Part shown: one piece after another, positions 15,587 to 24,880 of the stretch
Layout: each line of letters starts with the position of its first letter
Numbering within the stretch: position 1 is the stretch's first letter
NCBI GenBank assembly: GCA_014324045.1
Contig: JACOMY010000022.1
Span: 1-49,568 of the forward strand
DNA: 49,568 nucleotides
Direction: 5' to 3'
Origin: Rhodospirillales bacterium
GTDB lineage: Bacteria > Pseudomonadota > Alphaproteobacteria > Kiloniellales > JACOMY01
Position numbers and translations under genes: made by a program
Notes under the pieces: model-generated
Told to the model about the DNA's origin: nothing
What the model saw: the letters and a program-made list of their open reading frames with translations, nothing else
The model's database searches: none

Positions 15587-16543
15587 ATGGACAAACTGCT
15601 ACGACTGATCGGGCAGCGGCTTGGCTTGGGTCTTTTGACCTTGCTGGTTGTCTCCGTACTGATTTTCTCTGCCGTGGAATTGCTCCCCGGCGATCTGGCC
15701 GAGGCCGTGTTGGGCCAGGCCGCCACGGAAGAGACCGTCGCCGCCATGCGCGAGCAGCTTGGCCTCGACCGATCCGCGCCGGTGCGCTATTTGGAGTGGC
15801 TCAGTGGCGCCGTGGTAGGCGATTTTGGCAACTCGCTGATAAGCGGTGAACGCGTGAGCGATGCCATCAGCGAGCGCTTCTCCAATACATTGATGCTGGC
15901 GGCCTATGCGGCAGTCATTGCTGTGCCGATCTCCATTTTGCTGGGCATTATGGTAGCTTTATTGCGTAACACACTGTTCGATCGCGTCGCAAATGTGATG
16001 ACACTCACGTCAATCTCCAGCCCAGAGTTTTTCCTGGGCTACATCCTGATCCTCTACTTCTCGGTGAAAACCGGATGGTTCCCGGCCATTGCCAGCCAGA
16101 TGGGCGACACAAGCCTGGGCGACTACCTCTACCGCACCTTTCTGCCGGCGCTAGCGCTGGTTCTGGTGGTCACTGCGCATATGATGCGCATGACACGGGC
16201 TGCGATCATCAATCTCTTAGCCTCGCCCTATATCGAAATGGCTCGGCTCAAGGGTGTTTCGCCCTTGAAAGTCATCGTAAAACATGCGCTGCCTAATGCT
16301 TGGGCACCCATAATCAACGTGGTAGCGCTGAATCTCGCCTACCTGATCACCGGCGTGGTTCTGGTCGAAGTGGTTTTTGTCTATCCCGGTATCGGCCAGC
16401 TCCTGGTGGATGCAGTGGCTAAGCGGGACTTCGCCATCGTGCAAGCCTGCTGCCTGATCTTCGCGGCGACCTTCATCCTGCTGAACCTTGCGGCGGATGT
16501 GGGCTCCATCCTGACCAATCCGCGTCTGCGGCATCCGAAATAA
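15587..16543 (+). CDS. ABC transporter permease, DppB/OppB type
   Basis: A 318-residue inner-membrane permease of the DppB class. The first transmembrane helix (LGLGLLTLLVVSVLIFSAVE) precedes the periplasmic loop with LGLDRSAPVRYLEWL and GDFGNSLISG, then five further helices. The cytoplasmic EAA loop is recognisable as YIEMARLKGVSPLKVIVKHA, which contacts the ATPase. Length and topology are normal. It is the second gene of the importer operon, 21 bp before the second permease. ATG at 15587. Confidence 0.92.
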   Translation: MDKLLRLIGQRLGLGLLTLLVVSVLIFSAVELLPGDLAEAVLGQAATEETVAAMREQLGLDRSAPVRYLEWLSGAVVGDFGNSLISGERVSDAISERFSNTLMLAAYAAVIAVPISILLGIMVALLRNTLFDRVANVMTLTSISSPEFFLGYILILYFSVKTGWFPAIASQMGDTSLGDYLYRTFLPALALVLVVTAHMMRMTRAAIINLLASPYIEMARLKGVSPLKVIVKHALPNAWAPIINVVALNLAYLITGVVLVEVVFVYPGIGQLLVDAVAKRDFAIVQACCLIFAATFILLNLAADVGSILTNPRLRHPK

Positions 16544-16564
16544 GGGTCGGTCAGGGGGGATCAG

Positions 16565-17629
16565 ATGCTAACCTTTGTGATCGTATACTATGGCGTCCTG
16601 ATTGCGGCTTCCTGCGCCGCGGCCTACTTCAAGCAACGTCAAGCCTTTCAACTTCTGTTCTCGCTGCTGCTTGTCTCGATGGTGGTGGGAATCGTGGGCG
16701 GCGCGGCCGGGCTGCGATTCATCGCCATTGCTGCGTGCCTCCTGGCGGCGGCGGCAGGTATTTCTTATGCCTTCCGCGAGTTCCTGGTGCAAATCGCCAA
16801 GCCTTCGCTGGCCAGAGAGCTGCGCACCGCGCCGCTCACCGCGGCCTTTGGGATGTTCATCATCTTTGTCTACGCGGTAGCGGCGATCTTTGCGCCATGG
16901 ATTGCGCCCTTTGGCCAGGCCGAAGTAATCGACTCTGCCTTTGCGCCTGCGGACGACAAGATGCTTCTGGGCGCCGACCAGCTGGGTCGCGACATGTTCA
17001 GCCGCCTGATCTACGCCGCCCGGAACACCGTCGGACTGGCGCTGTCGGCGACGATCCTGGCCTTCCTGATGGGCGCAGGCGCGGGCCTCTGGGCGGCGGT
17101 GCGCGGCGGCTGGTTCGACACCGCCTTCGGGCGCGTGGTCGACATACTGATGTCGATCCCCTCGCTGATCTTCGCGCTGTTGATCCTCTCAATCTTCGGC
17201 ACCAACCTGACGATCATTGTCGTGGTGGTGGCGATCATGTACGCCCCCCGCGTCTTCCGCCTGACCCGCGCGGTGGCAGGCAACGTGGTGGTCATGGACT
17301 ACATCGAAGCCGCCCGTCTCAGGGGCGAAGGCGACTGGTTCCTGATCCGCCGCGAGATTCTGCCCAACACCACAGCACCGCTGATCGCCGAGTTTGGCTT
17401 GGAGTTCTGCTTTGTCTTTCTGCTCATGGCAGGGCTCAGCTTCCTGGGCCTGGGCATCCAGCCGCCCACCGCCGACTGGGGCTCCATGGTTCGGGAGAAC
17501 GCCACACTGATCTCCTTCGGGGAGATCACGCCCCTGATCCCCGCCGCTGCAATCGCGCTACTCACGGTAGCGGTCAACTTTGTCGTAGACTGGATGCTAT
17601 TCCGATCCTCCGGCCTGAAGGAGCGGTAA
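16565..17629 (+). CDS. ABC transporter permease, DppC type, with extra N-terminal membrane segment
   Basis: The 354-residue protein contains a standard DppC core from about residue 85 (RELRTAPLTAAFGMF onward), including LLGADQLGRDMFSRLIYAAR and the EAA loop DYIEAARLRGEGDWFLIRRE. Before it are about 80 residues with three hydrophobic stretches (about 3-20, 30-46 and 50-65), more than the single short tail usual in DppC. The ATG at 16565 follows a GGGGGG-rich ribosome site and the extension shows normal coding, so it is probably real. Its stop is one base before the ATPase start. Extra helices could dock an accessory protein or alter assembly; function is unknown. Confidence 0.9.
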   Translation: MLTFVIVYYGVLIAASCAAAYFKQRQAFQLLFSLLLVSMVVGIVGGAAGLRFIAIAACLLAAAAGISYAFREFLVQIAKPSLARELRTAPLTAAFGMFIIFVYAVAAIFAPWIAPFGQAEVIDSAFAPADDKMLLGADQLGRDMFSRLIYAARNTVGLALSATILAFLMGAGAGLWAAVRGGWFDTAFGRVVDILMSIPSLIFALLILSIFGTNLTIIVVVVAIMYAPRVFRLTRAVAGNVVVMDYIEAARLRGEGDWFLIRREILPNTTAPLIAEFGLEFCFVFLLMAGLSFLGLGIQPPTADWGSMVRENATLISFGEITPLIPAAAIALLTVAVNFVVDWMLFRSSGLKER

Positions 17630-17630
17630 G

Positions 17631-19301
17631 ATGTCGAATCCCAAAAAAGAGGTCCTGCTGAAGATCGAAGGTCTCAAGATTCAAGGCTTCACCGACGACG
17701 TCTGGATCGACATCATCAAGGGTGTCGATCTGATCCTACACCGCGGAGAGGTCATGGGGCTGATCGGTGAATCCGGCGCCGGCAAATCCACCATCGGAGC
17801 GGCAGCGATGGGTTATGCCCGCGACGGCACCCGCATCGCCGAAGGGTCGATCGAGTTCGACGGCATGGAGTTGACCACTGCCACCCAGGTGGAGCGCCGT
17901 GCTTTGCGCGGCTCGCGCATCGCTTATGTGGCACAATCGGCGGCGGCTTCCTTCAACCCCGCGCACAAGATCATCGACCAGCATACCGAAGGGCCTTTGC
18001 AATACCGGCTGCGCAAGCGGATGGAAGCGCAGGAAGACGCCATGGATCTCTATCAGCGCCTGCGCTTGCCCAACCCGCGCGAGATCGGTTTCCGCTATCC
18101 TCACCAGGTCTCGGGCGGCCAGCTGCAGCGGGCGATGACGGCCATGGCTATGTCCTGCCGCCCCGATTTGATCATCTTTGACGAGCCCACCACCGCCCTC
18201 GACGTGACAACGCAGATCGAGGTACTGGCGGCAATTCGCGACATCGTCGATCAGTTCAATACGGCCGCCATCTACATCACCCACGATCTTGCGGTCGTGG
18301 CGCAGATGGCCGACACGATCAAGGTGCTGCTCAAGGGCGAAGAGGTCGAAGAGGCCGCCACCGAGGAGATGCTGGAGGCTCCCAAGAAGGACTACACCAA
18401 ATCGCTCTGGGCGGTGCGCAGTTTCCAGCGCCCGCAAAAGGCACGGCCTGCCGATGGCTCGGAGGCCGTTATCTCTGTCAAGGGGGTGGATGCGGCCTAC
18501 ACCGGCGGGGCGAAAGTTCTGGATGACGTCTCTTTCGATGTCTGCGCCGGCATGACCGTGGCTGTTGTGGGGGAGTCCGGTTCGGGTAAATCGACCACCG
18601 CGCGGGTGATCACCGGGCTCTTGCCGCCCAGCAAGGGCGAAGTGCTCTTCAAAGGCGAGGCGCTGCCGCCCAGTTTCCGCGACCGCAGCCGCGACCAGCT
18701 GCGTCAGGCGCAGATGATCTACCAAATGGCGGACACGGCGCTGAACCCCAAAGTGCGCATCTCCGACGTCATCGGGCGCCCGGCCGAGTTCTACTCAGGT
18801 CTCACGGGGGCGGCGCTGAAACAGCGGGTGGACGAATTGCTCGATCTGATCGAGCTTGAGCCCTCGCAGTACTATAATCGCTACCCGCCGGAGCTCTCAG
18901 GCGGCCAAAAGCAGCGCATCGGCATCGCCCGCGCCTTGGCAGCGGAACCGGCCTTCATCATCTGCGATGAAGTGACCAGCGCGCTCGATCAATTGGTGGC
19001 GGAGGGCATCCTGAAACTCCTGGACCGGCTACAGCGGGATCTGGACCTGGCCTATATGTTCATCACACACGACCTTGCGACCGTGCGCTCGATCGCCGAC
19101 GAGGTTGTGGTAATGAAGAATGGGCAAGTGGTCGAACAAGGCCCCAAGGACGAGATGTTCCGGCCGCCGCACCACCCATACACGGACTTGCTCTTGAGCT
19201 CCGTGCCGGAGATGGACCCAAACTGGCTTACCACCCTGCTTGAGGAACGCGGCGTCGACAATATCGGCGAGGCGGCCCGAACCGGCCAAAGGGCACCCTG
19301 A
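17631..19301 (+). CDS. ABC transporter ATP-binding protein, fused DppD-DppF type
   Basis: The 556-residue protein carries two complete ABC ATPase domains. First: Walker A GESGAGKST (about 44-52), signature SGGQLQRA and Walker B LIIFDEPTTALD. Second: GESGSGKST (about 314-322), SGGQKQRIGIARAL and FIICDEVTSALD. Each has a switch histidine (YITHDLA, FITHDLA). The second half ends with the family's oligopeptide-transporter tail (HHPYTDLLLSSVPEMD). Separate D and F proteins are commoner in Dpp systems; the fusion is like GsiA or YejF. It starts one base after the DppC stop and is the last gene of the operon. Convergent with lnt across about 100 bp with no clear terminator. Confidence 0.93.
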   Translation: MSNPKKEVLLKIEGLKIQGFTDDVWIDIIKGVDLILHRGEVMGLIGESGAGKSTIGAAAMGYARDGTRIAEGSIEFDGMELTTATQVERRALRGSRIAYVAQSAAASFNPAHKIIDQHTEGPLQYRLRKRMEAQEDAMDLYQRLRLPNPREIGFRYPHQVSGGQLQRAMTAMAMSCRPDLIIFDEPTTALDVTTQIEVLAAIRDIVDQFNTAAIYITHDLAVVAQMADTIKVLLKGEEVEEAATEEMLEAPKKDYTKSLWAVRSFQRPQKARPADGSEAVISVKGVDAAYTGGAKVLDDVSFDVCAGMTVAVVGESGSGKSTTARVITGLLPPSKGEVLFKGEALPPSFRDRSRDQLRQAQMIYQMADTALNPKVRISDVIGRPAEFYSGLTGAALKQRVDELLDLIELEPSQYYNRYPPELSGGQKQRIGIARALAAEPAFIICDEVTSALDQLVAEGILKLLDRLQRDLDLAYMFITHDLATVRSIADEVVVMKNGQVVEQGPKDEMFRPPHHPYTDLLLSSVPEMDPNWLTTLLEERGVDNIGEAARTGQRAP

Positions 19302-19402
19302 CTGGGAAGCTCTTTAGGCTAGGGCACCCGCGGCCATCGCACAGCCATCGGCGATGTTTGCAACCTCTAGCGACCCAAAGCCTGCCGGAACGTCTTCAAA
19401 AC

Positions 19403-21016
19403 TCAAGGATAGCCCTCAGATCGAATAGGAAAGGCCCTAGGCCGACGGCGGCTCCGATCGAAAGTACAGGCTAATAGGGCAAGCAAAGCCGCTATAATCG
19501 GAAGGGTCCAGTTGCCCAAACGCGCGAAGAGTGTGGGCGGTAAGGCAGCCGGCAGAGTACCGTCTAGCACGGCAATCTCATCCAAAGCCAAAGCAGCCCG
19601 GATCACGCCATAGGAATCGACGATGGCCGATATGCCGTTGTTGGCGGCCCGGATCAAAGGCAAACCTTCCTCGACGGCGCGCAGTTTAGCGCTGGCAAAG
19701 TGCTGGTAGGGACCGCTGGAGCGGCCGAACCAGGCATCGTTGGTGAGGTTCAGGAGAAAGCCCGGGCGCTCCGCGTTCGACGCGGTGACAGCGGCTGGAA
19801 AGATCACCTCGTAGCAGATCAGCGGCGACGCGGTACCGAGGCCCGGCAGCGCCATGGTCGCCAAACCGGGGCCTGACGAGAGGCCGGGTCCGGCAACGGC
19901 AATGTCCATCCAACCGAAGAGGCTGTTTAAGGGCGTGTACTCACCGAAAGGAACCAGGTGAACTTTGTCGTAGGATCCGACGATCCGCCCATCCTCGGCG
20001 ATCACATGCAAAGCGTTGAAACCTTTGCCGTCGTCTTGATATCGCAAGGCACCGGTTACAAGATAACCACTGGAAGGTGCAGCACGGCTTATGAAATGCA
20101 ATAATTGCCGGTCATGCCAGAGATTGAAGGGAACGGCAGTCTCCGGCCAAACAACAAGGTTCGCTTCTTCGATTCCCGGTTTTAAGGAAAGATCGATCAA
20201 GCCTTGGATATGCTCTATAGCTAGACTTGGATTGCGCTTGAGGGATTGCGGAACGGAGGGCTGAACTAGGCGAACCTTTAGCCCGCGCGGATCTTCGTCA
20301 GCATCTGCCAGGCGCAAGACACCGAAGACGAAGACGGCAAACAAGAGTCCCCAGGAAATCACGACGATGCGGAGCCTTCCCGGAACCTCTGCGCGCGGCC
20401 AAGCCAATCCGGCAAGCGAAACCGCTGCCAAGAGACTGACCGCGGAAAGCCCCCAGACTCCGGTCAGGGAGGCCAACTGCAACATTGCCGGGACCTCCGA
20501 CCAGACGGTTCCCAGCAAATTCCAGGGAAATCCGGACAGCAGCCAAGAGCGCAGCCACTCGGCGAACAGCCATAAGAGCACAAAGACGATGGCTTGTGCC
20601 GGTCCTCGAAAGCCTGTGCGCCAGGTCGCCCAAGCGACAAATCCGATGAAAAGACCGAGACCGGAGGACAGAGCGCCAACCGATATGGGCAGGAACCACC
20701 AGAAGCGCGCAAAATCGACTGTCATGGCGATGCCAACCCAATAAAGGCCAGCCAGAAAGTACCCTGACCCGAAAAGCCAACCGATTACAAATGCGCTGCG
20801 CGCCTTGGTTGCCGCATCGATTTGCCACATAAGTGCAACAAAGGCCGGAATCAGGCAGAAGACCATCCCGAAGGGCGGCAACGCCAAGGTCGCAACGGCG
20901 CCGCACAGAAGCGCCGTGAGCCAGGCACGCCATCCTGAAAGCCCGCCCACCCAAGTCGCCAAGCGGGCGAAGAAGGGAGCGATAGGCCCCGCAGCAATGC
21001 CGCCCGACGCGCTCAT
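19403..21016 (-). CDS. lnt: Apolipoprotein N-acyltransferase
   Basis: Lnt transfers an acyl chain from phospholipid to the N-terminal cysteine of lipoproteins in the inner membrane. The 537-residue protein has N-terminal membrane helices (to about 240) and a nitrilase-like domain with the catalytic triad Glu292 (VWPETAVPF), Lys351 (SYDKVHLVPFGEY) and Cys401 (PLICYEVIFP). ATG at 21016 overlaps the corC stop by four bases, so it is the last gene of phoH-ybeY-corC-lnt. In alphaproteobacteria I would expect metK soon after lnt; here the catabolic island follows instead. Length normal. Confidence 0.96.
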   Translation of the reverse strand: MSASGGIAAGPIAPFFARLATWVGGLSGWRAWLTALLCGAVATLALPPFGMVFCLIPAFVALMWQIDAATKARSAFVIGWLFGSGYFLAGLYWVGIAMTVDFARFWWFLPISVGALSSGLGLFIGFVAWATWRTGFRGPAQAIVFVLLWLFAEWLRSWLLSGFPWNLLGTVWSEVPAMLQLASLTGVWGLSAVSLLAAVSLAGLAWPRAEVPGRLRIVVISWGLLFAVFVFGVLRLADADEDPRGLKVRLVQPSVPQSLKRNPSLAIEHIQGLIDLSLKPGIEEANLVVWPETAVPFNLWHDRQLLHFISRAAPSSGYLVTGALRYQDDGKGFNALHVIAEDGRIVGSYDKVHLVPFGEYTPLNSLFGWMDIAVAGPGLSSGPGLATMALPGLGTASPLICYEVIFPAAVTASNAERPGFLLNLTNDAWFGRSSGPYQHFASAKLRAVEEGLPLIRAANNGISAIVDSYGVIRAALALDEIAVLDGTLPAALPPTLFARLGNWTLPIIAALLALLACTFDRSRRRPRAFPIRSEGYP

Positions 21017-21855
21017 GCACTCTCCTCAGATTGGCTCTCGACCGGCACGAAGCCTCTGAGACGTAAGCTTTTCAGACGTCTGGGATCGGCCTCGACCACC
21101 TCGAAGGTAGTTCCGCTGGCATCGTGCCCGACTAATTCGCCGCGGGCCGGAACCCGCCCGGCCAAGTTCACCACCAAGCCGCCCAAGGTATCGATGTCGG
21201 CCTCGCGCTCTTCCTCGGAAAGCAAGGAGCCCACTTCCTCCTCGAAATTCTCGATGGGGTAGCGGGCGTCGGCCAGAATGGTGCCGTCCTCGCAGTGTTC
21301 GAGCTGCTGCGATTCTTCCAGATCGTGCTCGTCCTTGATCTCGCCGACGATCTCTTCCACCAGATCCTCAATCGTTACCAGACCGTCGATGCCGCCGTAC
21401 TCATCCACAACCAACGCCATGTGCCGCCGCGACTGTCGCATCTCATGCAGCAGGTCCAAGGCCCGCACAGCAGGCGAGATGATCAGCACGGGGCGGACGA
21501 TCGCCTCCAGAGAAAAGCCTTCGGGACTGGAGGCGAAGGGAATCGCGTCCTTCAGGTGCACGAACCCCAGGACCTCATCCAGGTTCTCGCGAAACACCGG
21601 CAAGCGCGAGTGCCCCCGCTTGGCGATCAACTCCAGGAAGTCGGCAAAGCCGGTGGCAACCTCTACGGCATCGATGTCGGCACGCGGCACCATGACGTCG
21701 TAGGCCGTCATATGGCGCAGGTTCACGATGTTGGAGAGCAGCAGGTGCTCGTCGCTGCCGCTGCCCGGATCCTCGTCGGCGTTGGGCCGCAGTCTGGAGA
21801 TGAGTCGCCGAACGAGACCGGCTCTGGCCTCCGCGCCGTTGCCGCTTTCGCTCAT
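21013..21855 (-). CDS. corC: Transporter-associated CBS-domain protein, CorC/HlyC family
   Basis: The 280-residue protein has tandem CBS domains (about 60-185, with YDVMVPRADIDAVE and VVDEYGGIDGLVTIEDLVEE) followed by a CorC_HlyC transporter-associated domain (about 200-270). It lacks the membrane DUF21 part, like E. coli CorC, and is thought to help Mg/Co efflux or membrane integrity. The ATG at 21855 is chosen because it overlaps the ybeY stop by four bases (ATGA) and starts MSESGNGAEA at normal length; a longer form is possible but runs into ybeY. Part of the conserved phoH-ybeY-corC-lnt operon. Confidence 0.93.
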   Translation of the reverse strand: MSESGNGAEARAGLVRRLISRLRPNADEDPGSGSDEHLLLSNIVNLRHMTAYDVMVPRADIDAVEVATGFADFLELIAKRGHSRLPVFRENLDEVLGFVHLKDAIPFASSPEGFSLEAIVRPVLIISPAVRALDLLHEMRQSRRHMALVVDEYGGIDGLVTIEDLVEEIVGEIKDEHDLEESQQLEHCEDGTILADARYPIENFEEEVGSLLSEEEREADIDTLGGLVVNLAGRVPARGELVGHDASGTTFEVVEADPRRLKSLRLRGFVPVESQSEESA

Positions 21856-22376
21856 GACAGGACGGTTCTCACACGCCGCCGACCACTCCGCGGGCGATAG
21901 GGGTCGGCAATGGAAAGGTCGGCCAGAATGCGGCGTTCGCGCCATTCCATCCGCTCTGCCTCACCCCCGGTCCGATGGTCGTAGCCGAAAAGATGGAGCA
22001 CGGCGTGGACTACCAGATGGGCCAGATGATCGCGTACGCGCTTGTCTTGCACTGCGGCCTCCCGCTGCAAGGTCTGGCGTGCCAGGATAATGTCACCGAA
22101 GTAGTCGGCCCCGCCATCGGCTGGAAAGGATAGCACGTTGGTCGGGCGATCGAATCCGCGGAAGGCTGCGTTCAGATGCTGCACTCGGCGGTCGTCCGAT
22201 AGCAGCAGACTCATCCCTCCGGCCGGTGCCCCGACCCCGGCCAGGGCACAGCGCAAAGCCCGACTTGCGGTCGCTGCTGCCCCGGGGACCGCCTGACGCC
22301 AAGCTGGGTCCTCAACCAGAACAGAGATGTCCCAGCGTCTGGGAACGGCGCCTGAGCCCGGATGCGCGCCCGTCAC
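21852..22376 (-). CDS. ybeY: Endoribonuclease YbeY (rRNA maturation factor)
   Basis: A 174-residue UPF0054 metalloprotein needed for 16S rRNA 3' end processing and ribosome quality control. The zinc motif HAVLHLFGYDH (H-x3-H-x5-H) is intact, with the preceding NVLSFPAD and YFGDIILA strands. It starts with GTG at 22376, overlapping the phoH stop by four bases (GTGA), and ends overlapping corC in the same way. Coupled expression with the PhoH ATPase is the rule for this family. Confidence 0.95.
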   Translation of the reverse strand: MTGAHPGSGAVPRRWDISVLVEDPAWRQAVPGAAATASRALRCALAGVGAPAGGMSLLLSDDRRVQHLNAAFRGFDRPTNVLSFPADGGADYFGDIILARQTLQREAAVQDKRVRDHLAHLVVHAVLHLFGYDHRTGGEAERMEWRERRILADLSIADPYRPRSGRRRVRTVLS

Positions 22377-23368
22377 GATTTAGCGAAGAGATCGCACTCC
22401 CCAGCGCCCCCCTCCTCCAAACTGCGGTAGGCGTGCACAATGCGCATGACCAAGGGATGGCGGACAACGTCGGTCTCGGTAAACTCTACGAAGGCTAGGC
22501 CGTCCAACCCAGCCAGAAGCTGTTGGGCCTGGGCCAGACCGGAACGCTCGCCACGCGGCAGATCGACCTGGGTGAGATCGCCGTTGACCGCCATCCGGCT
22601 GTTCTCACCCAGGCGCGTCAGGAACATTTTCATCTGCATGGGCGTGGTGTTCTGCGCCTCATCCAGGATAACGAAGGCGTTGGACAGCGTGCGCCCGCGC
22701 ATGAAGGCAAGCGGTGCCACCTCGATCTCGCCGCTTCCCAACCGGTTGGTCACCTGATCGCCGGGCAGCATGTCGTAGAGCGCGTCGTAGAGCGGCCGCA
22801 AATAGGGATCTACCTTGTCGCGCAGGTCGCCCGGTAAGAAACCCAAGCGTTCACCCGCCTCCACTGCAGGGCGGGAGAGAATCAGACGCTGAACGGCGCC
22901 CGAGATCAGCATCTCCACAGCGACGGCCACAGCAAGATAAGTCTTGCCGGTCCCGGCCGGGCCGATCCCAAAGGTCAGCTCATTCTTGCGCAAGCTGTCG
23001 ATATAGCGCCCTTGTACCAACGTTCGCGGAGAGATCTTACGCTTGCGCGTCTCGACCAGCAACTCGCTGCCGCAGCCAGCCTTGGTCTCACCGGCAAGCA
23101 CCAGACGCGCCACGCCTTCGACATCGCCATCGCCTACCGGCAGGCCACCCTTCAAGCGCTTGTAGAGGCTTTCGATCGCCGAAACTGCGGCGGTTACGGC
23201 CTCAGGGGCACCCTCGACCGACAAGCGATTACCGCGGGCCGAGAGCGTCACCTTCAACTGGCGTTCCAGGTGCGCCAAATACTGGTCGTGCTCGCCGAAG
23301 AGCAAGGGGAGCAGACTGTTATCGCCGAATTGAAGTAGTGTGAGTTCGCTGTTCGCGGGTTGCCTCAC
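22373..23368 (-). CDS. phoH: PhoH family ATPase
   Basis: The 331-residue PhoH-like protein is a P-loop ATPase, probably an RNA helicase partner of YbeY. Walker A GPAGTGKT is at 136-143, Walker B is FVILDEAQN, and a small KH-like N-terminal domain precedes. The start is GTG at 23368 (MRQPANSELTLL), preceded by AGGGGG; no better ATG lies nearby. It follows miaB by 14 bp and overlaps ybeY. A typical alphaproteobacterial miaB-phoH-ybeY-corC-lnt arrangement. Confidence 0.95.
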   Translation of the reverse strand: MRQPANSELTLLQFGDNSLLPLLFGEHDQYLAHLERQLKVTLSARGNRLSVEGAPEAVTAAVSAIESLYKRLKGGLPVGDGDVEGVARLVLAGETKAGCGSELLVETRKRKISPRTLVQGRYIDSLRKNELTFGIGPAGTGKTYLAVAVAVEMLISGAVQRLILSRPAVEAGERLGFLPGDLRDKVDPYLRPLYDALYDMLPGDQVTNRLGSGEIEVAPLAFMRGRTLSNAFVILDEAQNTTPMQMKMFLTRLGENSRMAVNGDLTQVDLPRGERSGLAQAQQLLAGLDGLAFVEFTETDVVRHPLVMRIVHAYRSLEEGGAGECDLFAKS

Positions 23369-23382
23369 GCTGCCCCCTGTCT

Positions 23383-24720
23383 CTAGAAGGCCAGCGGCTC
23401 GGCCGCCAGCGAGTTGTCGCCGGCAGCAGTCACCCGCACTTCGATCAAGCGACCGAAGGCTGTCGATTTCAGTTCGGCGTGAACCGCTTGCATCCAGGGA
23501 CTGCGTCCCACCAACTGTCCGGGCCGCCGCCCGAAACGATCGAACAGCACCGGCATGACGCTGCCGACCTTGGCGCGGTTGAAGGTGCGCTGCTGCTCGT
23601 TCAACAAAGCCTGCAAAGCGGTAAGACGTTCGCTTTTGACCGCATCGGGAACCTGACAGGCCAGGGCTGCGGCCGGGGTCCCCGGGCGCGGGCTGTATTT
23701 AAAATAATATGCTTGGGCGAAGCCGATCTCGCGCACCGCCTGCATCGTCGCTTCGAAATCGCGATCGCTCTCGCCGGGAAAGCCGACGATAAAGTCGGAG
23801 GATAGAGCCAAGTCTGGACGGGCGGCTCGTAACGCCGCCACCCGCTCCTTGTAGTCGTCGAGCTTATGGCGCCGGTTCATCGCAGCCAGGATCGAATCGG
23901 AACCCGATTGCAAGGGAAGGTGCAGGAAGGGCATCAGGACCGGCAGATCGCGATGCGCTGTAATTAAGGCCGCGTCCATGTCCAAGGGATGGGAGGTAGT
24001 ATACCGTAAACGTGTTAGCCCCGTCAGCGCCGCCAAAGCCCGTAGCAGGCGCCCCAAGCCCCAAGTCTCTCCATCCGGACCCGTCCCATGATAGGCATTC
24101 ACGTTCTGACCCAGCAGGGTTATCTCCTGCGCGCCGCTGGCTAACAGCGATTGCGCTTCAGCCAAGATCTGAGCGACCGGACGCGACGATTCGGCACCGC
24201 GGGTGTAAGGTACGACACAGAAACTGCAGAACTTGTCGCACCCTTCCTGCACCGACAGGAAGGGTGCGATACCCTGCGGGCTGCGCGTATCGGGCAACAG
24301 GTCGAACTTACTCTCAACCGGGAAGTTCGTATCGGTAAGCCCACCTTGGCGACGCTCCACCTGTGCGATCAACTCCGGCAAACGATGATAGGCTTGCGGG
24401 CCAACGACCAGATCCACGACCGGAGCCCGGCGGCGCATCTCTTCGCCCTCGGCCTGAGCGACGCAGCCGGCCACGGCGATGGTCATGCGCCGGCCTTCCT
24501 CGGCGGCGGAGGCTTTGGCTCGGCGCAGACGGCCTAGCTCAGAATAGACCTTCTCGGCTGCCTTTTCGCGGATGTGGCAAGTGTTCAGGATGACCAGATG
24601 GGCATCTTCTGCGCAGTCGATCACGGTGTAGCCGAGCGGCGTCAACAACTCCACCATGCGGGCGGAATCGTAGACGTTCATTTGGCAACCATAGGTCTTG
24701 AGGTGAAGTTTCTTTGACAA
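23383..24720 (-). CDS. miaB: tRNA-2-methylthio-N6-dimethylallyladenosine synthase
   Basis: MiaB is a radical-SAM methylthiotransferase modifying A37 of tRNAs reading UNN codons. The 445-residue protein has the N-terminal MTTase cluster cysteines (Cys12 in TYGCQMN, Cys48 and Cys86), the radical-SAM triad Cys161/165/168 in CDKFCSFC and a C-terminal TRAM domain ([14 protein letters not shown]). The start is TTG at 24720: a stop codon lies two codons upstream in frame and [15 protein letters not shown] is the canonical N-terminus. First gene of the miaB-phoH-ybeY-corC-lnt cluster; the 160-bp gap upstream probably holds its promoter. Confidence 0.96.
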   Translation of the reverse strand: MSKKLHLKTYGCQMNVYDSARMVELLTPLGYTVIDCAEDAHLVILNTCHIREKAAEKVYSELGRLRRAKASAAEEGRRMTIAVAGCVAQAEGEEMRRRAPVVDLVVGPQAYHRLPELIAQVERRQGGLTDTNFPVESKFDLLPDTRSPQGIAPFLSVQEGCDKFCSFCVVPYTRGAESSRPVAQILAEAQSLLASGAQEITLLGQNVNAYHGTGPDGETWGLGRLLRALAALTGLTRLRYTTSHPLDMDAALITAHRDLPVLMPFLHLPLQSGSDSILAAMNRRHKLDDYKERVAALRAARPDLALSSDFIVGFPGESDRDFEATMQAVREIGFAQAYYFKYSPRPGTPAAALACQVPDAVKSERLTALQALLNEQQRTFNRAKVGSVMPVLFDRFGRRPGQLVGRSPWMQAVHAELKSTAFGRLIEVRVTAAGDNSLAAEPLAF

Positions 24721-24880
24721 GGCCCCTACCGAACAAAAATAGCGTTATCCAGATCGGTCGGTAACGTTGTTGAAGTATCCGAAAAGCCGATGGCTATGCG
24801 AGAAGATGGTAACATCCAGGGCCAGCGTTCGACAATTGCCGTGGTATGACATCTTTGCGTTCCGACCCGGCGTCTGCGTA

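Noticed and set aside
24721..24880. tRNA gene between miaB and the acyltransferase gene
   Set aside because: No cloverleaf or T-loop consensus could be found on either strand.
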